A DNA stretch of 64,000 nucleotides. Source: Branchiostoma belcheri (Eukaryota; Chordata; Leptocardii; Amphioxiformes; Branchiostomatidae). Every line of letters starts with the position of its first letter. Within the stretch, counting starts at the first letter, position 1. Below are positions 54,701-64,000 of the stretch, piece by piece. The notes under the pieces are model-generated. The model saw nothing but the letters and a program-made list of their open reading frames with translations, had not been told where the DNA came from and searched no databases. The DNA is taken from positions 137,310 through 201,309 of the forward strand of contig NW_017803714.1 in the NCBI RefSeq assembly GCF_001625305.1, read 5' to 3'. The position numbers were made by a program, and so were the translations under genes.

Positions 54701-55029
54701 TGAGTGTGCCGTCACCATGTCCAGTCATGAAATGTTGGAATAAAAAAAAAATAAAGACATGTACTTGGCTACTTTTCGTAAGAATGTTGATTGAAAAGGG
54801 AAATGCGACGAAAACTTGCACAATGTAGCAGGAAGTCGGCTCTCCTGTAAGAGGATAAAATGTTCTTTTCTTATTCTTGATCTTGATTTGAGTATTAATC
54901 AAGCCTTTGTTCTATCTGTTGCTCCAGGTGTTTGAGGAGAAACTCTCTTGCTTCAACCGGGTGCCATGTTCTATCGGTGAACTGGGGAAGGTGGACGCAG
55001 CCTTGTCGTGTTGTTCTGTCCTTTTCTAG
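51797..55029 (+). CDS. DDAH: Dimethylarginine dimethylaminohydrolase (DDAH), copy 2
   Basis: Five exons: 51,797-52,135, 52,540-52,639, 53,254-53,450, 53,854-53,982 and 54,928-55,029, same lengths and phases as copy 1, 288 residues. The catalytic set (E90/D91, H186, C283) is intact. By eye it differs from copy 1 at five positions: K35E, K112R, H129Y, T241N and I254M; exon 3 and exon 5 are identical in protein. None of the changes touches an active-site residue, so the function should be the same. Intron 1 has lost most of the LINE/MITE block found in copy 1. The gene is preceded by two upstream units, while copy 1 has one truncated unit, so the copies may be expressed differently. Confidence 0.93.
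52769..53225 (+). mobile_element. Two tandem tRNA-like SINE units in DDAH copy 2 intron 2
   Basis: Counterpart of 42,757-43,182, with the same GTTAGAGTGTCTGACTGGG and TTGTGGGTTCGAACCCCG or GTCGTGGGTTCGAACCCCG motifs. Confidence 0.7.
54410..54765 (+). mobile_element. SINE in DDAH copy 2 intron 4
   Basis: Counterpart of 44,340-44,680 with core CTTGGGAAAGGCACTTTACA and tail AATGTTGGAATAAAAAAA. Confidence 0.7.
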
Positions 55030-55161
55030 CTAGAATCCCGGTCTGGAACGCCGATCGTTCTAGGATCGCAAACTGAAAACAGTCTTGTGATAGACATTTA
55101 TATATTAAGTATATATACAGAACTTTATTCCTGGTAGCGGGTTCTGTCACTAATTCTACGA

Positions 55162-55167
55162 AATAAA
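55162..55167 (+). terminator. Candidate polyadenylation signal, DDAH copy 2
   Basis: AATAAA 133 bp after the stop, in the same place as in copy 1. Confidence 0.45.
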
Positions 55168-57117
55168 AATTGTACAGCAGCCTACGGCGAAGGAGTTTTG
55201 TACAAGTGGGAAAAAATAACACAATACTAACAAGAAATCAAAGCCGGTAGTTTTAAATAAAAGTGTTTAGATTTTTTAGATATAGATATTTCGTATTAGC
55301 CATTTCAGATAAAGTAGTAGCCAACAGAACTCACTAACTCAGTTAGAACTTAATTTTGTAGAAGAGGGAAAATTAGTTTTTGTCAGGGTCGGAACAATAT
55401 TCTTAAGTATAGTGAGTGATTTCACAATAAAAATACAATAAAATTTAATACTACTTTAAATCAACTTCATACTTACTTTAAATTTATATTTGACTGCAAA
55501 AGCTTCCTTATAAGTACTTAAAACTTAATAATTTTACATGCCATTGGTTAGAAAATTGTATTGATATTCTATGATGTACAGAATAAATGCGACACAATCA
55601 TATGCATATAATTATTGTAGCTACTAATGTGTTTACTGTCAGACTGTTGTCCAGATTATGGCTTTAGTAGTAAAGATGGCTGTCCTAAAGCACAGTCTGG
55701 TTGGTGAAGGAAGCAGAGTTGAGTGGCCATTTTTCGCCCATCCTGGAAAAAATGAAGGCACTTCAGTAACACATTATACTATAAGTCTAAATGCTAGGAA
55801 ACAACATTTTCATCACAAAAATTTTCAAGGTGACAAGATGTGTAAGTCCTTTATACATACATTTATTATAGAAACTAACTTTTCATGCTTAGCAGTACTA
55901 AAAATTGTCAGGTCATTTCCAATGCAGGTTTACAGAAAAAATTGAGCCCTGGAATTGTAAACACAGGTAGTTGTATTTTGTAATGTTACATTAATCAGTT
56001 CTTAAATGTTCTTCAAGTCACTGTCAATGTTAACATTACTAATTTAGTGATGTGAAATGTTATTCTTAATAAACCTGTCCATCACTATCAAAGATGTTTT
56101 AAAGTTATTGAAGGCATCTAATATAATTTGTTCAGCAAAACTGAATTTTCAAAGTCAACTCTCTGGTCATTCTTTTCATGTTACAGTAACAAGTTTAAAA
56201 AATCCTCTCCCATATGGAATACTAATCTGTGAGGCAAAAGTGTAATGTCACTGACAAAAATAAGATTTGCTTTCTTGTGCAAATCTTCTTTAGCATAATT
56301 TGTATTTAATTAATATGATATGTTAATCTCTCTAAACCTACCTACACATAAGAAATTATGAAATTCAAATTGCATTGTTCCTTTCTGTCCATATCTGGTT
56401 TAAAGGATTTTGCTAGAAACTCCCCCGAAGTTCCAGATCAAGCTGCTAGGGGGACAAAACCCACACCAGTTATTTTTGACAGGAAAAGCTATTTGTCACC
56501 AAACAGTCATGACCATAGCACGTACCACAGGACCATAGGTAGGACCATAGCAACTACCAGAAAATGTCCTTATTCAGAAGATATATTTGTTTTATCATAG
56601 TGAATTCTGTATATGGATGAACTTAACAGCAGGATGCAGTGGTAGAAATACTGTTTTGCACTGTTCTGCAATATTGCAGAATATCATTATCAAAATTTGG
56701 TTCTGCAATTTGGAAATACTTCCGCAAATACACACTGAAAAGTCTAGATCTTAAAACCTACGGCCTATACATGCAATGGTGATTTTACATGCAATTTAGA
56801 AAATTCCGGTACATGTAAAGTTGCATTGTACTGGACCACTTGTAATGTATACTAGTATCATCAAGTCAATATTAAACTCTTGATCACCATTGACATCCTA
56901 TCCCCTATCCCAATGATGACAGTCTGCAAAATTGCAGGCTGCTTAACTTTTCTTCCGCAATATTGAAAATGTAGACTGCAGATGGGTATTTCTAACACTC
57001 AGGATGGTATATTAAGGAAGTGGCTGACCAGAGAGCCCAGCGGGTGTGGTCGCTGACCTCTGCCCCAGAGTTGGGATGTACCAGGATGTCCTGGTCACCT
57101 CGGTTCTGCATCACCCA

Positions 57118-57859
57118 CTCGGTTGGGTTAAGGCAGCCTATGGCCAACTATGATTAGTATTTCATACATATGGCTGTAACTTTTGATAGCTTGGTCGCAC
57201 CACAACTTAACTTCACACAGTTCTAGTAGTACTTGAAACACATTGAGTAAAGGTTATTTTGTTTTTACTACTTCTGAATTTTTGGGTTAAAAATCAACAT
57301 TTTGGTTAAAAAAAAGCTGTTTACTTCATGGCTTTACGCCCAAGCGGTAACAACACCTTTCATCATGATATTTTACAAGTAGAAAGCCAACCCCCTATTT
57401 ATTATTTTTGTCCGAGGCTATTTTGTTTTAAATGACAGTTACACTGTTTTTTTGGGCCAAAAACGACAGAAACAGCTATTTTTCTGTCATTTTTCGTTAA
57501 AAAATCGCCACAGTTAAAAAATTTCGACTTATATGCAAAATAGCCTCGGATAATTTTGATAAAAAAGTGATAATACGTAAACATGGATTACTCTAAAGAT
57601 GAATTATGTTGTTTTCAGCTGGGCGTAAAGCCGTTTAAGTCATACTCCGAGAATAAAATGCGTAACAACGCGGGTTTACAGGGAAAACATACAAATGACC
57701 GCCGGTAACCCCGAATTCGAACACGCGTTCTATTCGAATGACGTCATATCGAACATGGTGGAACATGATTCGGGTTCGAAACATGTATGTGGCAATCGTG
57801 CAGATACACGTCCGAACTCGAACATGAATATCAGCCTAGGCCGCCTTAACCCAACCGAG
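57118..57859. mobile_element. 742-bp segment bounded by a 23-bp inverted repeat
   Basis: CTCGGTTGGGTTAAGGCAGC (57,118) and its complement ending at 57,859 match over 23 bp with one change. No coding sequence with known motif lies between. It may be a DNA transposon; no clear target duplication was seen. Confidence 0.5.
57330..57632. mobile_element. 303-bp MITE, GGCTTTACGCCCA ends
   Basis: GGCTTTACGCCCA and its complement end the element. GTTTACTTCAT before and GTTTAAGTCAT after resemble a degraded duplication. An inner pair TCCGAGGCTATTTTG / CAAAATAGCCTCGGA forms a stem. It is nested in the 57,118-57,859 segment. Confidence 0.65.
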
Positions 57860-57991
57860 CAGGGTACAGCTGCACAGACAGGAGTCAATCAGGGGGTAAA
57901 CATACTAGTAGATCACAACTTTCTCAAGATGTAGCGGTTATACAAGAAATTCATGATTTATATTATGACACACTTTTATTTTATATAAAAC

Positions 57992-59745
57992 ACGAGTTAA
58001 TTTGCATAGAGCATTATTACAGGTGGTGAGAAAGATCAGAAAGGTGATAAAGATAGAGCATAATCATAAATAGTATAGAAGTACCCGATAGCCAATTATC
58101 TGGCAAAAAAACTGGATCGAGAGCTAGAGGTTCCCTTAACTGTCTCTGAACCAGATATCTGCAACAGGTATTCTCTTTTTTTTACTATTGATCAGCAATT
58201 TACGCATGTATGCTGTTTTTTTACAGTCGGTAACCAAATGAAAGGTAAGTCGTAAATGTTACACCTACACAGTGTTAGACAACTTTGTCGTGAAAGTCGC
58301 GGGGTTCTCACGTGTCTTTTGTTTGGAATACAGGATTCCCTTTCTTTGTTTTGACATGGCGATTGCCGAATACAATCCTTTTTGCCTCTAATCACCAGGA
58401 CTTTAGAAAAGGACTGGTATACAAATCTGGTAAGTGCCCAGTCTTGTAAAAAGAAAACGTTTATGCAAACATTTTTACCCTTCAATAGCTCGGTTGCAAA
58501 TCACTTCCCACGCTCATTCGTTGAAACCTGGATTGGTATACTCAAGTAAAGATATACTGGTACAGTAGTATATAACGCAACTTGTTTATGTAACCAAGGA
58601 AGATATTGGATTTCTCCTCTACGTTGACGACAATTCAAAAGGTTACAAGTGAGCAGTAAAGCCCTCAGCAGGAAAACTGGGTCACCGAACGAGTCTGCGT
58701 GCGAGATGTAATCTAAAAGGAAAACCTTTGGTAATGATAAGATCAGTATTTCCTCAAACGTACATTACCAGGCGAAATATAATCCCCATTCTCTGAAATT
58801 CGCTTGCGTTATGGTGTTCAACAATTTAATTCTGCTTTATCTCTAAAGCGACGGTCACAACCCGCCGTACGTGCTTTTTCTCCGTACGTTTTTTGGGAGG
58901 CTACGTCTGGTACGTTTTTCCTGAAAACGTGGGGAACGAGTGGCGTCGACGCACGTCACTCGCACGTCACTCGCACGGTTGCGCAAGGTGTAAGAGTGTG
59001 GTCTGCACGCCAAGACTGGCCGTGAGCGGTTGCGTGCATCGTACGTTGAGCAACTGGTAAGTGAGTTGTACGTGCTTACAACGTACGATCTCTGTGCGAT
59101 TGCAACTTTACCGTAAGAAGGCCGTACTCACACGTGCTTCTTCCGCACGGCACGTACGGGGCACGTGCGTCGCTCGTACTAGCACGCACGCGTGGTGAAT
59201 CCGCAGACCGCACGTAGAAAAAGATTTACATGCACTTAAAGTTCTACGGCGTGTCTGCGTGCTCCCAAATCCGTAGGATTCCGTACCGAGGTGGTACTCA
59301 CCACGCACGGATCCCCTACGTTTGCCCACGTTTTTGCACGTAGACAGCACGCAGAAGCACGTACGGCGGGTTGTGACCGTCGCTTAAGATCTGTACTTAG
59401 CTTATAAGAGCGTAAAGGGTAGGTCTTTCATTCATTTGATTCATTATTTGATCTCTCCTACCAACTGAAGGAGGTTATATATCCCCTAAAACCTCCTTGC
59501 TCCTACTCAATTCTTTCCCAGGGCGCTGGCTCCATCGGTAATGGGAAATTAATGGAGACATCCGAGAAGCCCTTCTTCATTTTGCACACTAGTCATTTGC
59601 ATACTAATTCAGGGACGTATAGAATTACCCGACAGCCTCTGTCCGGCCAAACATTGCGTCATTACCTGTAACGGGTTCGTTATCACAAGAACGGGGGTAG
59701 TTCGGGGAGTCGTCTCTGAACCAGCTACGCACAAGCAGGTATTTT
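57992..59745 (+). repeat. Segmental duplicate of 34,140-39,540 without the foldback block
   Basis: GTTAATTTGCATAGAGCATT to CAGCTACGCACAAGCAGGTA, in the same order as in the 34-39.5 kb region. Contains 18-mer TCGGTAACCAAATGAAAG with AG before and GTAAGT after (58,227-58,244). Acts as an empty-site reference for the foldback insertion. Confidence 0.75.
58847..59384. mobile_element. 538-bp MITE with TAA duplication (AGCGACGGTCACAACC ends)
   Basis: AGCGACGGTCACAACCCGCC and its complement end the element, with about 28 bp of inverted repeat. TAA stands outside both ends. The equivalent site near 39,165 (TTATCTCCAAGACCTGTACT) lacks it. TWA duplication suggests PIF/Harbinger. Confidence 0.8.
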
Positions 59746-59749
59746 CGAT

Positions 59750-61930
59750 TTTTTTACCGTTGATCTAAGTATTTATGTTATGTTGTTACCGATGGCATCC
59801 AAATGAAAGGTACGTCGGAGATGTAAACGGTAGACGGTGCGTTAGGAAACGTTGTCATGAAAGTCGCATGGTTCTATTGTTTAATATACAGGATCATTTG
59901 TTGTGTCATAGTGCTTGTTTAGAATCATTATTTTCCTACTAATGGCCAGGACTTTGAAAATGACGTTTTATGGATATCGAAGAAGCTGCACGGGAAAAGT
60001 GCAGCTTACAACATATCAAAAGAGAAACTCCTTTGTTAGGTACAAAATTGACCTAAATCATTGGACAAGGACTATTGGTAATGTACCAACCGGTCCTTGT
60101 CCTTAAAATCTAGGTTAAATTGAGACGCGATCGACTAACCACACTACCTTAAGCGATACCAGTCTTTCGGGGTCATTTAGAATGATGCTTTAATCGTGGT
60201 ACCAAGTAACATAATATGCTTGAGAAAATCACGTTTAGAAATCGTTATTTGCCATTCATAAGTCGGCCTTGAAACGACTACATCACATATTCTAGTGATA
60301 AGAGTGTAGTGTACCGCGGTTTACAGTACAGTGCACAAAGACCGAGAGTCAGACTGTCCTTCCATACGTCATTGTCATCTGTAGCTAGTTATTTAGTAAA
60401 AAAAAGCCTTGCATACAATTTCAAGGATACCAGCGAGAAAGACTTTTTTATCTGTGAAGGAAGAAAGTGCAGATGGGCCTTTTGCTTACTTTCACTATAG
60501 TGGCTGGTGTTTCTTGGGACCGGTTCAGGCAAGTCACAGCAATACAGGTATAGCATTTGTTTCGAGCTTAAAAGAGATGACTATGTACACGTACCGGACA
60601 AGAGCTTTTTACAGTAATGCTAGTAATGCCTTTGTGTCAGGTGAAAAACACGTTGTTTCATTCGGAAATAGGCTGATAGATTGTTGACTTTTTGCCTGCT
60701 CTGGATCCACGACACTGTGTGCCAGGTAATAGTAAGTTACTTAAACCCCGGCAGTACTCCAGTAAACCAGTATGGCGAATCTTAACCGAAACGAGCTACG
60801 TGTTTAGGTTTTAGCGGAGCTTAAAATCATGTAATTGAAGGATTACTTCTAGCTGTCTTGCCACCTCTGACGTAGGGCTTTGTTTTCTCTATTAGTTATT
60901 TGTTTCTTCTCTTAACTTAGGAAATCAAATCTTTCAATTAAAAATTTTTAATTCATCCCACGATGTGCAGATAAGTTAATTTTCACCACATTTTATGTCA
61001 TTTGTAGAGAGACAAGATGCATGGTTTTGTGTAATTTTTTTAAAATATTTCATTAGCACAACACCTGTCCCAATTGCCCAGCCAGGCGAATCGCTTAAGC
61101 TGACAGACAAAGCCTGTACCTTATCAGGTCGGGCGGTTTCCTTTGTGTTCTGTGTCACCTGCGACAGTGTATTCCCTTTGTTTCAACCAGCATTTTTAAG
61201 ATGTTAGAAAGGGAAAATGACTAAATCTTTCTATGATATGACACTGCTAGATGAGATCCTGTGGTACTATACAATATCCAACAGGTGTAAGCCGCGGTCG
61301 ATCTAGTTTAAGCCGGTCTCAAGGCTTTAAAAACTTGTCTCACTGCGGAAAATTACTACTAACGTCTCCAAACCTCCTAATCTATACCGGACTCATTTGC
61401 AGGCGGAATAATTAGCAGGAATCGTCCTAAAAAAGAATGGCCAGAGGAGTTAGCCGGCAATAAAGGTTCCACTTTGCCAGCAATTCTACCGTTAATTTTT
61501 CTATTCACCAATACTATTTGGAATATAATTGCGTTTTAATTGCGTTTAAAAATGTTTTAAGGCCAGTCTCATCACACTTAACAGGCAAAGCAATATACAG
61601 CTTTCAGCCCGATTTACACGTGGCAAAAAATATCTAATTTAAAAGGAAAACCTACAATGTCGACCTAAAAGACCAAAACAAAAGACTCCATCAGTGAAAT
61701 TAACGGAGACATCCGAAAAGCCGTTCTTCATTTTGCAAACTAGTCATTTGCATACTGATTCAGTGACGAATAGAATTACCCGACAGCCTCTGTCCGACCA
61801 AACATTGCGTCATTACCTGTACGTAACGGGTTCGTTATCACAAGAACGGGGGTAGTTCTGGAAGTTGTCTCTGAACCAGCTACGTACAAGCAGGTAATTT
61901 CTATTTTTACCATTGATCTAAGTGTTTATG
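59750..61930 (+). repeat. DDAH upstream unit U3a
   Basis: Same content as U2a, with GGCATCCAAATGAAAG followed by GTACGT; the acceptor before it is CG. Small frame near 61,060 has lost its ATG. Confidence 0.8.
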
Positions 61931-63567
61931 TATGTTGTTACCGTCGACATCCAAACGAAAGGTAAGCCGGAGATGTAAACGGTAGACGGTGCGTTGGAAA
62001 ACGTTGTCATGAAAGTCGCATGGTTCTATTGTTTAGTATACAGGATCATTTGTTGTGTCATGGTGCTTGCTTAGAATCATTATTTTCCTACTAATGGGCA
62101 GGACTTTGAAAATGACGTTTTATGGATATCGAAGAAGTCAACTGCATGTACAGGTACGGGAAGAGTGCAGCTTACAACATTTAAAAAGGGAAACTCCTTT
62201 GTTAAGTACAAAATTGACCTAAAGCATTGGACAAGGACTATTGATAATGTACCAACCGGTCCTTGTCCTTATAATCTAGGTTAAATTGAGACGCGATCGA
62301 CTAACTACACTACCTTGAGCGATACTAGCTGGGGTCATTTAGAAGAGTGTATTGAACGTGGGCCCAAGTAACATTAGGCTTGAGAAAATCGTTTAAAAAT
62401 CGTTATTTGCCATTTTTAAGGAGGCTTTGAACTACTACATCACATATTATAATGATAAGGGTGTCGTGTATGGCGGTATACATTACAGTGCATATAGACC
62501 GAGAGTCAGACTGTCCTTCCATACGTCACTGTCATCTATAGCTACTTATTACATGTAACTAAAGAGCCTCGCACACCTTTACAAGGATACCAGCGAGAAA
62601 GACTTATGATGAAGTAATTGGAGGGTTGCTTCTGGCTGGCCTTGCCCCCTCTGACGTCGGGCTTTGCTTTCTTTATGCATTATTTTTCTTTAAACTTAAG
62701 AAATAAAAATGTTTCAATTTGACATTTAAATCATCGCAGGTAAGTTCATTTTTACCAAAATTGTAAAGAGGCAAGATGCATGGTTTTGTGTAATTTTTTA
62801 AAAATATTTCATGAGCACAACACCTGCCCAGCCAGGCGAATCGCTCAAGCTGACAGACAAAGCCTGTACCTTATCAGGTCGGGCGGTTTCCTTTGTGTTC
62901 TGTGTCACCTGCGACAGTGTATTCCCTTTGTTCCAACCAGCATTTTTAAGATGTTAGAAAGGGAAAATGACTAAATCTTTCTATGATATTACACTGGTAG
63001 ATGAGATCCTGTGGTACTGTGCAATATCCAACTGCTGTAAGCCGCGGTCGATCTTTAGTTAAAGCCGGTCTCAAGGCTTTAAATACTTGTCTCACAGCGG
63101 AAAATTACTACTAACGTCTCCAAACCTCCTAATCTATACCGGACTATAAAGGAATGTACCTGGCCAGAGGAGTTAGCCGGCAATAAAGGTTGCCAGCAAT
63201 TCTACCGTTAATTTTTCTATTCACCAATACCATTTGGAATATAATTGCGTTTTAATTGCTTTTAATTTAATGTTTTAAGGCCAGTCTCATCACACTTAAC
63301 AGGCAAAGCAATATACAGCTTTCAGCCCGATTTACACGTGGCAAAAAATATCTAAGTTAAAGGAAAACCTAAAATGTCGACCAAAAGATAAAAACAAAAG
63401 ACTCCATCGGTGAAATTAACGGAGACATCCGGAAAGCCGTTCTTCATTTTGCAAACTAGTCATTTGCATACTGATTAAGGGACGAATAGAATTACCCGAC
63501 AGCCTCTATCCGGCCAAGCATTGCGTCATTACCTGTAACGGGTTCGTTATCACAAGAACGGGGGTAG
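61931..63567 (+). repeat. DDAH upstream unit U3b
   Basis: Same content as U2b, with TCGACATCCAAACGAAAG and GTAAGC (from 61,944). Ends at GTTATCACAAGAACGGGGGT. Confidence 0.8.
62811..62957 (+). CDS. 48-residue small ORF of the upstream units, copy 3 (doubtful)
   Basis: Same frame as at 39,970 and 50,429, beginning MSTTPAQPGES and ending PLFQPAFLRC. Kept open, but no known domain. Confidence 0.25.
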   Translation: MSTTPAQPGESLKLTDKACTLSGRAVSFVFCVTCDSVFPLFQPAFLRC

Positions 63568-63822
63568 ACTAAGAGTGTCGTGTGTAGGCTACATGTATTT
63601 TAGCGCCAACCAGAAATGTCGGAAATGTATAATTGCACGAGATCAATTAAACGTTATAATTAAATAAAATAATTCCACGCATATGTTGAAAATGAATTTT
63701 ACGTGCAAAATTACACGCATATGTTGAAAAGGAGAAGTAAATTTCAATCACATGAATATTACTTCAATTAGAATATGTCAGTTTTTATGGTGCAAATTAT
63801 ATATTGCCCCTTTGAGACAATT

Positions 63823-64000
63823 AATACGGTCGGCTCTGCTACAAACTTAAAACTTGGCGACCTTCATTTGAAGGTCGTAGACTGGGTGGTGGCACGTTTC
63901 AGACATTTTGCCCAGGGACGACATGTACTCGACATGGAATAAAAAGAAACATGAGTGTGTGTTTGTTCTTCAAAACAAACCAAACGATTAAAATGACATA
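63823..64000 (+). other. 5' flank of a third DDAH copy, cut by the window end
   Basis: TACGGTCGGCTCTGCTACAA and following bases match 51,470-51,650 and 41,236-41,410, just upstream of the first coding exon. In copy 2 the ATG lies 325 bp after this marker, so a third start codon would be expected near 64,150, outside the window. Confidence 0.75.

Noticed and set aside
55658..55945. 95-residue ORF in the DDAH copy 2 3' flank
   Set aside because: The matching place in copy 1 does not keep the start of the frame, and no motif is seen; likely 3' UTR.

Overview
This is animal nuclear DNA. Genes are split by many introns with GT/AG borders, coding density is low, and much of the window is transposable elements of many kinds: non-LTR retrotransposons, tRNA-derived SINEs, a solo LTR, and many small inverted-repeat DNA transposons. 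The gene families, the intron-rich structure and the repeat types fit an invertebrate deuterostome, and my best guess is a lancelet (Branchiostoma-like). That species guess is an inference; no sequence here proves it.

Layout. 1-2,612: repeat-rich DNA with a 1.3 kb TTAA-flanked transposon and a LINE tail. 2,613-8,837 (minus): a proline racemase / trans-3-hydroxy-L-proline dehydratase family gene (L3HYPDH-like) in three exons. It is broken by a nonsense codon, a 1-base frameshift and a 594-bp DNA transposon in the last coding exon. A LINE reverse transcriptase lies in its first intron. 9,181-16,140: a full-length L1-like retrotransposon with two intact ORFs and a 15-bp target-site duplication, inserted inside an older LINE. 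16,200-24,000: a duplicated promoter/first-exon block, many small transposons and a solo LTR. 24,085-30,087 (plus): a complete seven-exon inosine-uridine-type nucleoside hydrolase with an N-terminal hydrophobic anchor. 30,100-41,230: repeats, including a foldback-type element of about 3.3 kb and a nested MITE. 41,555-44,953 and 51,797-55,029 (plus): two complete five-exon dimethylarginine dimethylaminohydrolase (DDAH) genes differing at five residues. The 5' flank of a third copy starts at about 63,823 and runs off the window.

The DDAH genes form a tandem array with a higher-order structure. Each gene body follows one or two ~2.1 kb upstream units that carry a conserved splice-donor-like site, and the first coding exon of each gene starts behind a conserved acceptor. 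The upstream units may therefore supply alternative untranslated first exons. Because the region is duplicated several times, paired loci serve as empty sites that date several insertions: a LINE tail, a foldback element and a Harbinger-like MITE.

The three host genes are small-molecule enzymes (hydroxyproline, nucleosides, methylated arginine), but nothing in the sequence shows that they work together. I saw no bacterial-type operons, CRISPR arrays or rRNA genes. The most unusual findings are the transposon with an exact TA duplication in the L3HYPDH-like last exon, the Cys-Cys active-site pair of that gene, the repeated DDAH upstream units, and a pair of convergent first-exon-like ORFs inside a TTAA element.
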